Source of the DNA: JBDTSW01 sp963799815
GTDB taxonomy: Bacteria > Actinomycetota > Thermoleophilia > Solirubrobacterales > 70-9
NCBI GenBank assembly: GCA_963799815.1
Contig: CAWCYG010000007.1
Coordinates: 136,541-200,540 of the forward strand
Direction: 5' to 3'
Length of the DNA: 64,000 nucleotides
Numbering within the stretch: position 1 is the first letter of the stretch; the number at the start of each line of letters is the position of its first letter. Of the stretch, positions 50,046 through 59,076 are shown one piece after another. A program made the translations under genes and the position numbers. The notes under the pieces were generated by a model, which saw nothing but the letters and a program-made list of their open reading frames with translations, made no database searches and had not been told where the DNA came from.

Positions 50046-51350
50046 ATGCCCGTCCGGGTGGCAGCGCTGGTCCCGGCGGCGCTCGCGGCGGTCGCGCTGG
50101 CCGTCCCGGCCGCGGCCGGTGCCGACGTGTTCAAAGTCACCGCTCGTGGTGATCACGTACCGGGGGCCTGCACCAACGGCGACTGCACGTTGCGGGAGGC
50201 CGTGATCGCCGCAAACGACCAGGCCGGCAGCGACAAGGTCAAGCTGCCCAGCCGCAAGCCCTACCGGCTCACGCGCGAGTTTGGCCTCGGGCCATCAGAG
50301 CCGGAGGAGGGCGACCTCGACATCGATGCGACCGCGGTCGGCGACAAGCTCACGCTCGAGCATCCAGGCTCGGGTCGCGCGATCGTCGACGCGACGGGAG
50401 CTGAGGACCGGGCGATCGAGGCGGACGGGAAGGTGGTCCTCCGGAAGCTCACCCTGCGCGACGGCAACGCGAACTCGACCGGACAGGGGGGTGGGGCGGT
50501 CAGCGCCGAGGGCGACCTGAGGATCATCGCCTCACGGGTGATGCGGAGCGCGGCTGGCGACGTTGGCGGCGGCATCTTCATCGCGGGTGGGGGCCTCGAC
50601 CTTCGCCGTAGCGTCGTGACGGGCAACGTATCGAGCGGTGAGGGAGGCGGCATCTTCGTCCCGGACGATGCGGGTTTCGTGATCACCGAGAGCACCCTGG
50701 CGGGGAACGAGGCTGATCAGGGCGGAGGCATCTACACCGCGTCGGGGGTGCTCAACAACCAGATCGTGGGTTCGACGCTCGCCCGCAACGTGGTGACGGA
50801 GGAGGGCGGCGGCGTCTTTGGCGCTGGCCCCTCGTTGTTGGTCCAGAACTCAACGATCGCCGACAACACGGCGGACGCCTCGGGAGGAGGTATCTATGCG
50901 GCGCCCGACTCGGGCACGGTCCTTTTCAACGCCACGATCGCCCGCAATCGCGCTGACGCCGACGATCTTGGGCCCCATGGCGGAGGTGGGGCGTTCGTCG
51001 ACGGCGGCGGCGATTTTCTCCAGTCGATCAACACGCTCTACGCCCGCAACAGAAGCACTGGTGGGGTCTTCCAAGACTGCGATGCCCCGGCGCCCGTGGG
51101 GATCGTCAGCTCGGGGGGCAACCTGGTCACGACCGAGCAGGATTGCCCATTCTTCGACCAAGTCGAGGACATCGTCGACGGTCAGCCGAGGATCGGAACG
51201 CTTGCAGACAATGGCGGTCCCACCGACACCATCAAGCTCAAGGAGGGCAGCCCGGCGATCAATCAAGCCGACGCGATGGCGATGGTGGAGGTCGATCAGC
51301 GCGGGGTCGAGCGCCAGAACCCCGACATCGGCTCCTACGAGCGCCGGTAG
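50046..51350 (+). CDS. Secreted right-handed beta-helix protein
   Basis: 434 residues with signal peptide (VAALVPAALAAVALAVPAAAGA). First a CTNGDCTLREAVIAAND segment typical of CSLREA domains, then repeated turns of GGGIF-type parallel beta-helix (GGGIFIAGGG, GGGIFVPDDAG, GGGIYTASG, GGGVFGAG, GGGIYAAPDS), and a closing DNGGPTDTIKLKEGSPAINQADA motif. Likely surface or extracellular; adhesion or polysaccharide binding is typical of the group. No catalytic residues are evident. Confidence 0.8.
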   Translation: MPVRVAALVPAALAAVALAVPAAAGADVFKVTARGDHVPGACTNGDCTLREAVIAANDQAGSDKVKLPSRKPYRLTREFGLGPSEPEEGDLDIDATAVGDKLTLEHPGSGRAIVDATGAEDRAIEADGKVVLRKLTLRDGNANSTGQGGGAVSAEGDLRIIASRVMRSAAGDVGGGIFIAGGGLDLRRSVVTGNVSSGEGGGIFVPDDAGFVITESTLAGNEADQGGGIYTASGVLNNQIVGSTLARNVVTEEGGGVFGAGPSLLVQNSTIADNTADASGGGIYAAPDSGTVLFNATIARNRADADDLGPHGGGGAFVDGGGDFLQSINTLYARNRSTGGVFQDCDAPAPVGIVSSGGNLVTTEQDCPFFDQVEDIVDGQPRIGTLADNGGPTDTIKLKEGSPAINQADAMAMVEVDQRGVERQNPDIGSYERR

Positions 51351-53333
51351 CTAGGAGCTCGTCTCGAGCTCTCGCGCCAGCTCGACGAACGGGTCGAGCG
51401 CAGCCGGGTTCGCGAGCGAGTCCCGGCTCGCCGCCTGGTCGATGGGCGTGCCCATGAGGATGCGCTTGACCGGGACCTCGAGGACCTTGCCCGAGAGCGT
51501 GCGGGGGACCTCCGCGAGGGCGTAGACCTCGTTGGGCACGTGCCGCGGCGAGCACTGCTCGCGGATCGAGCGCTTGATCCGGCCCACCAGGTCGTCGTCG
51601 AGCGCAACGCCCTCGTCGAGCACGACGAAGAGGGGCATCCAGCCCTCGGTGCCCGGGCGGGGGACGTCGACGACGAGCGCGTCCGTCACCTCGGGGATGG
51701 CCTGGACGGCCCGGTAGATCTCGCTCGTGCCCATGCGGACCCCCTGCCGGTTGATGGTCGAGTCGGAGCGGCCGTAGATGATCGCTGTCCCCCGGGATGT
51801 GATCTCGATCCAATCGCCGTGGCGCCAGACGCCGGGGTAGTGGTCGAAGTAGGCGTCTCGGTAGCGCGACCCGTCCTCGTCCCCCCAGAAGAAGAGGGGC
51901 ATTGAGGGCATGGGCTCGGTGAGGACGAGCTCGCCCACCGCGTCCGTGAGCGAGTTCCCATCGTCGTCCCAGGCCTCGACCTTGGCCCCGAGCGTGCGTG
52001 CCTGGAGCTCCCCGCGGTACACGGGGAGCAGCGGGACGCCGCCCACGAATGCCGTACAGAGATCTGTGCCGCCCGAGGTCGAGAAGAGCCAGATGTCGGC
52101 GCCGACGTGCTCGTAGACCCACTCGAATCCCTCCGGGGCGAGCGGCGAGCCGGTGGAGCCAACGGCGTCCAGCGCAGCGAGATCGCGGCCGGCGCCGGGC
52201 TCGACGCCCGCCTTCATGCAGGCGGCGATGTAGGAGGCGGATGTGCCGAAGCAGGTTGTGCCCGAGCGGGCGGCCAGCTCCCAGAGCCCGTCGGTGTCGG
52301 GGTGGCCCGGGCTGCCGTCGTAGAGCACGATCGACGCGGGGGTGAGGAGGATCGAGACGAGGAAGTTCCACATCATCCACCCGGTCGTCGTAAACCAGAA
52401 AACGCGGTCGCCCTCCCCTGCGTCGACATGGAGGTTCATCTTCTTCAGGTGCTCGAGCAGGATGCCGCCGTGGCCATGGACGATCGCCTTCGGCAGGCCG
52501 GTGGTGCCGGAGGAGTAGAGGATCCAAAGCGGGTGATCGAAGGGGACCTGCTCGAACTCGAGCTCTGCCCCCTCCGCTGAGGAGAGGAGCTCCTCCCAGC
52601 TCATGGTCTGGCAGGCGACGTCCACGTTCGGCATCTCGTCGAGCAAGCGAACGAGGACCAGCCCCTTCATCTCGGGCATCGCTGCGGCGATCTCGCTGAC
52701 CTCGGGGGAGCGGTCGTGCTCCTTGCCGCCGTAGGAGTAAGCGGGCGAGGCGATCAGAACCTTCGGCTCGATCTGCGCGAAGCGGTCGATCACCGATGAC
52801 GAGCCGAAATCGGGCGAACAGCTCGACCAGACGGCGCCGATCGATGCGGTGGCGAGGAAGCCGACGAGCGCCTCAGGCGTGTTCGGGACATAGGCGGCGA
52901 CCCGATCGCCCCGCTCGACGCCCAGGGCTCGCAGGCCCGCGGCCGTGCGTGCAACCTGCTCGCGCAGCTCGTCCCAGCGGAGCTCAGAGAGCGCGCGATG
53001 CTCCGAGGCGTAGTAGACCGCCACGGCATCGCCCGGCTTGTCGCGGAGCACGTGTTCCGCGTAGTTCAGCTCCGCGCCCTCGAACCAGCGCGCCCCCGGC
53101 ATCGTTCGCTCGGCCAGCACTCGCTCGTACGGCGTTGAGGCCCGCACGTCGAAGAAGTCCCAGATCGAGGCCCAGAAGGCCTCGAGCTCCGTGACCGACC
53201 ACTCGTAGAGATCCTCATAGCCGGAGAACCGCAGGCCGCGCTCGGATTCGAGCCACCGCATGTAGCGGGTGATGGTCGCCTGCTCGACGCGCTCGGCGCT
53301 GGGCTCCCAGAGCTGCTTCCCGCGCTCGTTCAT
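51351..53333 (-). CDS. aacS: Acetoacetyl-CoA synthetase
   Basis: Activates acetoacetate to acetoacetyl-CoA with ATP. The 660-residue ANL-family enzyme has ILYSSGTTGLPKAIVHGHGGI (about 270), FSTSGGTDLCTAFVGG, IIYGRSDSTINRQGVRMGTSE and PRTLSGKVLEVPVKRIL with the catalytic Lys. The N-terminus (LWEPSAERVEQATITRYMRWL) is characteristic of AacS rather than Acs. The ATG at 53333 overlaps the M28 peptidase stop. It could bring acetoacetate from leucine or ketone bodies into the ethylmalonyl-CoA route. Confidence 0.93.
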   Translation of the reverse strand: MNERGKQLWEPSAERVEQATITRYMRWLESERGLRFSGYEDLYEWSVTELEAFWASIWDFFDVRASTPYERVLAERTMPGARWFEGAELNYAEHVLRDKPGDAVAVYYASEHRALSELRWDELREQVARTAAGLRALGVERGDRVAAYVPNTPEALVGFLATASIGAVWSSCSPDFGSSSVIDRFAQIEPKVLIASPAYSYGGKEHDRSPEVSEIAAAMPEMKGLVLVRLLDEMPNVDVACQTMSWEELLSSAEGAELEFEQVPFDHPLWILYSSGTTGLPKAIVHGHGGILLEHLKKMNLHVDAGEGDRVFWFTTTGWMMWNFLVSILLTPASIVLYDGSPGHPDTDGLWELAARSGTTCFGTSASYIAACMKAGVEPGAGRDLAALDAVGSTGSPLAPEGFEWVYEHVGADIWLFSTSGGTDLCTAFVGGVPLLPVYRGELQARTLGAKVEAWDDDGNSLTDAVGELVLTEPMPSMPLFFWGDEDGSRYRDAYFDHYPGVWRHGDWIEITSRGTAIIYGRSDSTINRQGVRMGTSEIYRAVQAIPEVTDALVVDVPRPGTEGWMPLFVVLDEGVALDDDLVGRIKRSIREQCSPRHVPNEVYALAEVPRTLSGKVLEVPVKRILMGTPIDQAASRDSLANPAALDPFVELARELETSS

Positions 53334-54538
53334 GCGCTCTGTCGCGCGACGTCGCCGTCGAGGCGACGGATCAGCTCGAGGGTGAACGCATGGGCGCGCT
53401 CGAGCGCCTCGGGATCGAGCGTGTCAGGGGTGTCTTGAGGGAGGTGATAGTTCGGCACGTAACCGTCGGGATCGGTGCAGGCGATCGAGATCGACGCGAA
53501 CCGTGACAGTCGCGGGGGCATTTCGTCGCCCGCGAGGGCATGCGTCAGCGGTCGCGCGCCGTAGCGGTTCTCGTCTGCGCCGTCGGCCTCAGCGATCGCC
53601 GAGGCGAGCTCGATCAGCCTCCGGTCGCCCCGATAGCTGATGGCCCAGCCGCCCGAGGTCTCGAAACGGACGTCGCCGTGGCCCACGGTGTCGATGTTGA
53701 TGAAGTAGGTGGGCTTCGACGCGAGTCCCTGGCGGTGGACGCGCATGAACGATCGCATCCCCTCCTGTAGGCATTCCTCGGCGCCGGGCAGCACGATCCA
53801 GACGTTCAGGTGCTGAGGCGGATCGGCGTCGAGCTCCTCGGCGAGAGAGAGGGTGGTGGCCACGCCGGATGCGTTGTCGTTGGCCCCGGGAACGACCTTG
53901 GAGAGCTGGATGTCTACGAGCGCGAAGATCCCGACGAGCAGGATGAGCGTTTGGGGAAGCTGCGCGACCGAGACGACTTCCGACTCGAGACCGGCCATGC
54001 GCGCGCCCAGGGCGGGGAGGAGGAGCGCGAGCGACCAGAAGAGCACGCGGAAGGGCCCGAGCCACGGGTAGCGCTGCCCAAGCCGAGCGCTCGCCCGGGC
54101 GCGCTTCGGCGAGAAAACGGTCCCGCTCTGGCCGGCGTCGACGTGAGCCGTGATGACGACCCTGGCCGGGGCTTCGGCATGCGCGCCTCGCGAGACGACG
54201 TTTTGGGAGGCGCGGCGAAAGAAGAGGCGGCGGACGAGGTAGATGCGGTAGTTCAGGTCCAGGTACATCGACGTGGCCGCGAAGAGCACCAGCCCGAAGC
54301 CCACCGCCGGCTCGGCGATCGCGACCAGGCTGCCGACGACGCCCAGCAGGCAGTGAGTCGCGTGGACCAGCGCGAACTGGGGGTGGACGTAGGTCGGCTC
54401 GACCTCCGCCCGGCGACCACGCTTCGCCAGTCGCGCCGCCATCGCGTTCGCCGCCCGCCGCTCCGCATCGGTACCGGCAAGCCGCCCGTCGAACGAGCAC
54501 AGCTCGCGGACGACCTCCATGCGCGCGGCGACGTTCAT
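53330..54538 (-). CDS. M28-family metallopeptidase with membrane segments
   Basis: 402 residues. N-terminal helix, two to four membrane segments (about 55-95 and 165-215), then the M28 zinc-peptidase core: VITAHVDAGQSG, GANDNASGVATTLSLAEEL (metal Asp), LPGAEECLQEG (catalytic Glu) and DTVGHGDV; final metal His in PNYHLPQDTPDTLD. Acts on peptides at the membrane or outside it. ATG 54538 chosen; the frame before it runs into tRNA sequence. Confidence 0.85.
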   Translation of the reverse strand: MNVAARMEVVRELCSFDGRLAGTDAERRAANAMAARLAKRGRRAEVEPTYVHPQFALVHATHCLLGVVGSLVAIAEPAVGFGLVLFAATSMYLDLNYRIYLVRRLFFRRASQNVVSRGAHAEAPARVVITAHVDAGQSGTVFSPKRARASARLGQRYPWLGPFRVLFWSLALLLPALGARMAGLESEVVSVAQLPQTLILLVGIFALVDIQLSKVVPGANDNASGVATTLSLAEELDADPPQHLNVWIVLPGAEECLQEGMRSFMRVHRQGLASKPTYFINIDTVGHGDVRFETSGGWAISYRGDRRLIELASAIAEADGADENRYGARPLTHALAGDEMPPRLSRFASISIACTDPDGYVPNYHLPQDTPDTLDPEALERAHAFTLELIRRLDGDVARQSA

Positions 54539-54584
54539 CAGCGGGCGATTATCACCTGCTCGCGTGGTTATCGTTGCGGTCCCA

Positions 54585-54667
54585 GCCGGAGTGGAGGAAC
54601 GGCAGACTCGCGGCACTCAAAATGCCGTGCCCTTCGGGGCGTGTGGGTTCGAATCCCACCTCCGGCA
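54585..54667 (+). tRNA. tRNA-Leu (CAA)
   Basis: Acceptor GCCGGAG pairs with CTCCGGC; anticodon stem CGGCA/TGCCG with loop CTCAAAA, so anticodon CAA reads UUG. A long variable arm (about 54624-54641) and T-loop GGTTCGAATCC mark it as leucine class II. CCA is not fully encoded. Confidence 0.95.
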
Positions 54668-54717
54668 CCTTGCTAGCTGCACGCCGTGCCGCGGGACGGC
54701 GCTAGCCTCGGCTCGAG

Positions 54718-55413
54718 ATGTGCGGCCGCTACAGCCTCTCGAGCCCCGACGCCGATCTCTTGAGCAGGCGGTTCGAGCTGCGCGAGTCGGCGTCGCTGGC
54801 CGACGAGGAGGAGCCGCGCTTCAACATTGCCCCCACCGACCCGGTGCTCGCCGTCCGGCGGATCGAGGCGGGCAACGAGCTCGGGCGCCTGCGCTGGGGA
54901 CTCATGCCCGGCCGCTGGGCGGAGAAGGGAGGCCGCCCGCTGATCAACGCTCGGGCGGAGACGCTGGAGAGCCAGCCGGCGTTTTCCGAGTCCTTTCGCG
55001 AGCGGCGGTGCCTGATTCCCGCCGATGGCTTCTACGAGTGGCTCACCGACGAGCGGGGAAAGCGGCCGCTTTGGTTCAGTCGCGCCGACGGTGAGCTGTT
55101 CGCCTTCGCCGGCATCTGGGCTGAGCTGCCGCAGCGCTCGGGCGACGGCGTCATCCACTCCTGCGCGATCGTGACGACGCGGCCCAACGAGCTCGTGCGG
55201 CCGGTTCACGACCGCATGCCGGTGGTCCTCGAGCCCGAGGTGGAGGACGCCTGGCTCGCCCCTGAAGCCGAGACCGCGGAGCTGCGGGATCTGCTCGTGC
55301 CCGCCCCGAAGGACCTACTCGTGGGCCGGGAGGTGGGCGACTTCGTCAATGACGTCCGCGACGACGGCCCGCATCTGATCGAGCCGCGCGAAGAGCAGAA
55401 GAGCCTGTTCTAG
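54718..55413 (+). CDS. SRAP-family abasic-site protein (HMCES/YedK-like)
   Basis: 231 residues starting MCGRYSL, so Cys2 becomes the N-terminal nucleophile that crosslinks abasic sites in single-stranded DNA. PRFNIAPTDPVLAVR, RWGLMPGRW, LINARAETLES, CLIPADGFYEW (catalytic Glu) and HDRMPVVL (catalytic His) are all conserved. It protects replication forks at abasic lesions. Ends in a 4-bp convergent overlap with the next gene. Confidence 0.93.
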   Translation: MCGRYSLSSPDADLLSRRFELRESASLADEEEPRFNIAPTDPVLAVRRIEAGNELGRLRWGLMPGRWAEKGGRPLINARAETLESQPAFSESFRERRCLIPADGFYEWLTDERGKRPLWFSRADGELFAFAGIWAELPQRSGDGVIHSCAIVTTRPNELVRPVHDRMPVVLEPEVEDAWLAPEAETAELRDLLVPAPKDLLVGREVGDFVNDVRDDGPHLIEPREEQKSLF

Positions 55414-55952
55414 GTCTGGGGCTGCGGGTGACGTTGCCGCGGTGGCGGCGGGAACTCATCGTCCTCGCCGGCAAGGCGCTGGCCCCCGATCGGCCGCTCC
55501 TCCTCGACGTGCCATTCCTGGTTGAAGCCGATCATGGCGACGACGATGAGGATGATCTGGACGGGGACGAGGATCAGGGTGAGAAGGCCGAGCAGATCCT
55601 CCGGCAACGCCGGTGAGTTGAGCCCCTCCTTCGAGCGCTCGAACCACGCCGGGCCCGCGATGGCGGCGAAGATGATCAGGATGATCGCGAGCGAGGCGGA
55701 GACTGGCAGAAGGCCGCGGTTCCAGCGCATGATCAGGAGGGCGAAGATCACGTAGAGCGCCGCCCACAGGAGCGACATGACGGCGACGCTCGAGCCCTGC
55801 AGTCGCTCCCAGCCGCCGAGGGTCACGATCACGAGCAACGCCGCCGAGATCAGGAGCACGAGCGCGATCACGGCCTTCATCGTCTTCGACTCGGCCTTCT
55901 CCCGGTTCGGCCGCCAGAGCTCGTATCCCTCCCGGACGGTCGTGGCTTCCAT
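55410..55952 (-). CDS. Small integral membrane protein, unknown
   Basis: 180 residues with four predicted membrane helices (about 27-45, 52-72, 80-100, 120-142), a charged N-terminus (EATTVREGYELWRPNREKAE) and a Pro/Arg-rich tail. No family recognised. The ATG at 55952 is chosen; the open frame continuing upstream to 57032 crosses two tRNA genes and is not coding. Confidence 0.72.
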   Translation of the reverse strand: MEATTVREGYELWRPNREKAESKTMKAVIALVLLISAALLVIVTLGGWERLQGSSVAVMSLLWAALYVIFALLIMRWNRGLLPVSASLAIILIIFAAIAGPAWFERSKEGLNSPALPEDLLGLLTLILVPVQIILIVVAMIGFNQEWHVEEERPIGGQRLAGEDDEFPPPPRQRHPQPQT

Positions 55953-56031
55953 GGCGGGGAAGTCTAAGTCCTGAGCGGGGACCCGGCGACACCTGCCCAG
56001 GAGCCAATCGGGACCTAACATGAGTTGGCCT

Positions 56032-56115
56032 GCGGGCGTGCTGCAACTGGCTGACAGGCCGGCTTTAGGTGCCGGTGCTCTATGAGCATTGTGGGTTCGA
56101 ATCCCTCCGCCCGCA
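56032..56115 (+). tRNA. tRNA-Leu (TAG)
   Basis: Acceptor GCGGGCG pairs with CGCCCGC; anticodon stem CCGGC/GCCGG with loop TTTAGGT, giving anticodon UAG. Long variable arm and GGTTCGAATCC T-loop. Second leucine tRNA within 1.5 kb. Confidence 0.93.
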
Positions 56116-56155
56116 CTGAGGATCGGGAGCCCTGCTCCTAAACTGCGGGGCCGCC

Positions 56156-56227
56156 GGGGGACTGGTGTAACGGCAAACATTGCGGTCTCCAAAACCGCAG
56201 CTCGAGGTTCGATTCCTCGGTCCCCCG
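56156..56227 (+). tRNA. tRNA-Trp (CCA)
   Basis: Acceptor GGGGGAC pairs with GTCCCCC; anticodon stem TGCGG/CCGCA around TCTCCAAAA, giving anticodon CCA. T-loop GGTTCGATTCC. The D-arm TGGTGTAACGGCAAA is somewhat Gln-like, but the anticodon decides Trp. Confidence 0.88.
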
Positions 56228-56276
56228 CTGCCACCGGCACGCTTTGCCGTTGCTGCTGTTTACCCTTAGGAGGGGG

Positions 56277-56873
56277 ATGAATCCTGGCGGGACAGAGATG
56301 ATGGGAATGACGGTGCCGCGCCTTCGGCGCGTGGTGCTGCTCGCGCTTCTCTGCGCTGGGGCAGCGCTTGGCGTCGGCGCGATGACGGCGGTGCCCGCCT
56401 CGGCCGGCCCCACCTGTGCGGGCGCGGATGCCACCATCGACGACCCTGCAGACACACTGCGCCAGGCGATGATCTGCCTGATCAACTCCGACCGCGCCGA
56501 GCATGACCGCCACGGCCTCGACCCCAACGGCAAGCTGAGCGAGGCCGCGAGGAAGCACAACAAGGTGATGCTCGAGGAGGACTGCTGGGGCCACGATTGC
56601 CCCGGTGAGCCGAACCTCGGGAAAAGGCTGCGCGACAGCGGCTACCTCAGGGGAGCCGAGCGCTGGCGCTACGCGGAGAACATCGGCTGCGCCAACACTC
56701 CGCAGGCCCTGTTCGACGCCTGGTTGGGGAACGAGTTCGCTCGCAGGAACATCCGCAACGGGGTCTTCAGGGACATCGGGATCGGAGTCCTCAAGGATCA
56801 GGTCGGTCAGTCGGGATGCGACGATGGAAACCAGATCACCTACACGGTGGTTTTCGCCCGTCGCAAGGGCTAG
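56277..56873 (+). CDS. Secreted CAP-domain protein (SCP/PR-1 family), copy 1
   Basis: 198 residues with signal peptide (RRVVLLALLCAGAALGVGAM). The CAP core shows MICLINSDRAEHDRHGLDPNGKLSEAARKHNKVML, GERW-type RYAENIGCAN and VFRDIGIGVLKDQ. Extra cysteines may form disulfides. Bacterial CAP proteins are secreted and bind lipids or wall material; few have known activity. AGGAGG lies just before ATG 56277 (short spacing); ATG 56298 is an alternative. A paralogue follows. Confidence 0.82.
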   Translation: MNPGGTEMMGMTVPRLRRVVLLALLCAGAALGVGAMTAVPASAGPTCAGADATIDDPADTLRQAMICLINSDRAEHDRHGLDPNGKLSEAARKHNKVMLEEDCWGHDCPGEPNLGKRLRDSGYLRGAERWRYAENIGCANTPQALFDAWLGNEFARRNIRNGVFRDIGIGVLKDQVGQSGCDDGNQITYTVVFARRKG

Positions 56874-56965
56874 TTGGACCCTGGACGTTTGACCCTCGAA
56901 CACCCGTCTAGCTAGCGCCGGGGCGACTAGCGGCCACGCCTCCGCCTCCCGATGGGGAAAGCGGT

Positions 56966-57529
56966 ATGTGTCCCGCCAGCCGCGACCTCCGAGTGGTGTG
57001 TCTTGGCCTGCTCCTGGCCGCCGTCGCTGCACTCCTCATTCCCAGCTTCGCGTCCGTGGCCGACGCCGCGTCGCCCTGCTCGCGTTACGGCGACTCGCGC
57101 CCGAAGACCCTGACCAAGGAAAAGGCGCGCAACGCCATCATCTGTCTCGTAAACAGGGTGCGGAACCAGCACGGGAAACGGGACCTTCACCGCGACGATC
57201 GCCTGCAGGAGGCATCGCGCAAGCACTCCGCGCGCATGGCCAAGACCGGATGCTTCTCGCACGAGTGCCGAGGCGAGAGGAGCGTGCTCGGCCGGCTGCA
57301 GGCCGTCAACTACATCACCGGCGGCCTCTCCCGCTGGTCCTACGGCGAGAACATCGCCTGGGGCGAGTCGAGTAGGGGGACCCCGCGCGACACAGTGAGA
57401 AACTGGATGAAGAGCCCATCTCATCGCTCCGCCATGCTCAGCGGCACCTTCAGGGACATCGGCGCCGGGTTCGCCAGCCGAGGCTCGAGGGCCTACTACA
57501 CGACTGACTTCGGCTTGCGCGTCGGCTGA
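56966..57529 (+). CDS. Secreted CAP-domain protein, copy 2
   Basis: 187 residues, signal peptide (VVCLGLLLAAVAALLIPSFASVADA) and CAP core: AIICLVNRVRNQHGKRDLHRDDRLQEASRKHSARMAKTG, RWSYGENIAWGE, NWMKSPSHRSAML and FRDIGAGF. It keeps the H and E residues of the CAP cavity (KHSARM, YGENIAWGE, PSHRSAML). Tandem with copy 1, 92 bp apart, but clearly diverged. Confidence 0.83.
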   Translation: MCPASRDLRVVCLGLLLAAVAALLIPSFASVADAASPCSRYGDSRPKTLTKEKARNAIICLVNRVRNQHGKRDLHRDDRLQEASRKHSARMAKTGCFSHECRGERSVLGRLQAVNYITGGLSRWSYGENIAWGESSRGTPRDTVRNWMKSPSHRSAMLSGTFRDIGAGFASRGSRAYYTTDFGLRVG

Positions 57530-57577
57530 CCCTCGCTCGAGCACCGACGTTACGTATCGCCCTGTGCGCCGAGCGGG

Positions 57578-58456
57578 CTAGGGCGCGATCGGATCGACGT
57601 CCACGTGGGCGTTGCCCTGGCCGGTCCGCGGGCCACAGTAGGCGCGGCCGATGCCGTCGGTGAGACGCTCCGCGATCCCCTCGATCGTCTGCGTCCCGTA
57701 GGAGTGGCCCGGCGAGAACTCCGTCTGCACGGCCATCGCCACCCGGCAGCGGCCACGTTCGATCCAAGCGGTCTGGTGGTTGACACGCCCGGTCCCGACG
57801 CCCCAGCCGCCCTTGAAGAAGAGATCCCAGCCCTTCGGCTTGGCGCGGCCGAAGCCCCAGCGCTGGGAGGGGACGATGTGTTTCAGGAGGTATCGGGCGT
57901 ATCGCTCATGGCGCTTGGGCACATAGCGGTCCCACTTCCAAAAGAAGCGAGCCTGGTCGCGCGCCGAGGAACGGCTGAGCCCCCAGATCGAGCTGTAGTG
58001 AAAGTCCTGCATGTTCGCCCGGCGGGCCATCGCGGTGATCGGCCCCGCCCCGAGGATGTTGCGCACGCGCGTCGCGGCGTCGTTGTTCGACGAGCGGATC
58101 ATCGGGCCGAGCAGGTCGCGTTCCCAGCCATGCAGCCCGCGGTTCCTGACACTCGGGCGGCTGAGGTACGTGGCGAGCAAGAGCGCCTTGAACGTGCTCG
58201 CCATCGGGGCTGTCCGTGAGCCCTTCAGCTCCTGCATGCGACCGAACTGATCGATCACGGCGAACCGCACGTCGCCGGTGCGCCCGCGCGCATAGCGGCG
58301 GGCCGAGCGAAAGTTGGGAACCCAGCCACCCGAGCTGCCGCCGTGGAGGGTGGTGTGAACGGGACGTGCTGCACGAGCTTCGGCGCCTGCCTGCGCGGCG
58401 ACGCCGACCGCAAGGACCACACTCAGGCCCACCGCTGCAATCGCCAACCGCCTCAT
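57578..58456 (-). CDS. Secreted serine hydrolase (class A beta-lactamase/PBP-like)
   Basis: 292 residues with signal peptide (IAAVGLSVVLAVGVAAQAGAEA). Active-site motifs: STFK (SxxK, about 87-90 in MASTFKALLLA), SSNND (SxN, about 122-126) and KGGWG (KTG-like, about 218-222). This resembles the class A beta-lactamase fold; hydrolysis of a beta-lactam or peptidoglycan peptide is possible, while substrate is undetermined. Confidence 0.8.
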   Translation of the reverse strand: MRRLAIAAVGLSVVLAVGVAAQAGAEARAARPVHTTLHGGSSGGWVPNFRSARRYARGRTGDVRFAVIDQFGRMQELKGSRTAPMASTFKALLLATYLSRPSVRNRGLHGWERDLLGPMIRSSNNDAATRVRNILGAGPITAMARRANMQDFHYSSIWGLSRSSARDQARFFWKWDRYVPKRHERYARYLLKHIVPSQRWGFGRAKPKGWDLFFKGGWGVGTGRVNHQTAWIERGRCRVAMAVQTEFSPGHSYGTQTIEGIAERLTDGIGRAYCGPRTGQGNAHVDVDPIAP

Positions 58457-58485
58457 CTCGCGAACCTATAATCGCAGGCGGTCAC

Positions 58486-58558
58486 GCGGGCGAGGTGTAA
58501 CGGGTTGCACGCCAGCCTTCCAAGCTGGAGGAAGCGAGTTCAAGTCTCGTCGCCCGCT
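58486..58558 (+). tRNA. tRNA-Gly (TCC)
   Basis: Acceptor GCGGGCG pairs with CGCCCGC; anticodon stem CCAGC/GCTGG with loop CTTCCAA, giving anticodon UCC. T-arm GAGTTCAAGTCTC. Confidence 0.93.
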
Positions 58559-58581
58559 CTCTCCACCTCGCCGACAGTCGC

Positions 58582-59043
58582 CTAGAATCGCCCGAGCGCC
58601 GGGGCGTGGCGCAGTCTGGTAGCGCATTCGACTGGGGGTCGAAAGGTCGCTGGTTCAAATCCAGTCGCCCCGACTGACATCAAGCGTCCCCCGCGCCCCC
58701 TGCGGTCCCGTCTAGCGTCACCCCAGATCCGAAGCCGCTTGAGCGCGGCCCGAATCTGCTCCTGGCTCTGCTCGTCAAGGACCGGATCGTGCTCGAGCCA
58801 GAGCACGAAGGCGTGAAGCCAAAGCAGCCGCACGTCCATCTCGAGCTCGCTCGCATAGGCCATCAAGACCTCCTCCGGCTGCCGCGGCCAGGCGCTGCCG
58901 TCCTCAAAACGCGCGATCGTCGCCTGGTTTACCTCGATCGCCGCCGCGATCTTGACCTGGACCACGCCCCTGTCCTCCCGCGCCTGGCGACAGGCGCGTC
59001 CCAGCCACGGCAGCAGCGGACGCGCGACCTCCTCGGCCTTCAT
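58582..59043 (-). CDS. XRE-family HTH protein, 3' end running into tRNA-Pro
   Basis: HTH in the N-terminal half: GRACRQAREDRGVVQVKIAAAIEVNQATIARFEDG, followed by a helical region (LLWLHAFVLWLEHDPVLDEQSQEQIRAALKRL). The frame has no stop before it crosses the tRNA-Pro gene, so the last ~40 residues (including an ATGFEPATF-type artefact of translated tRNA) are not expected to be real; the natural end is probably near 58690-58720. ATG 59043. A phage- or element-type regulator is plausible. Confidence 0.6.
   Translation of the reverse strand: MKAEEVARPLLPWLGRACRQAREDRGVVQVKIAAAIEVNQATIARFEDGSAWPRQPEEVLMAYASELEMDVRLLWLHAFVLWLEHDPVLDEQSQEQIRAALKRLRIWGDARRDRRGRGGRLMSVGATGFEPATFRPPVECATRLRHAPALGRF
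58600..58673 (+). tRNA. tRNA-Pro (GGG)
   Basis: Acceptor CGGGGCG pairs with CGCCCCG; anticodon stem TTCGA/TCGAA with loop CTGGGGG, anticodon GGG. T-arm CTGGTTCAAATCCAG. Confidence 0.93.
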
Positions 59044-59076
59044 CCCGCAGTCCTATCCGAGCGGCGCGACTGACCC

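Noticed and set aside
55953..57032. Long minus-strand open frame extending the small membrane protein upstream
   Set aside because: It crosses tRNA-Leu and tRNA-Trp and both the CAP gene and its signal peptide region on the other strand; the protein-like part starts at 55952.
58582..58700. C-terminal VGATGFEPATFRPP-type peptide of the XRE gene
   Set aside because: This is translated tRNA-Pro sequence, a known annotation artefact, not a conserved tail.
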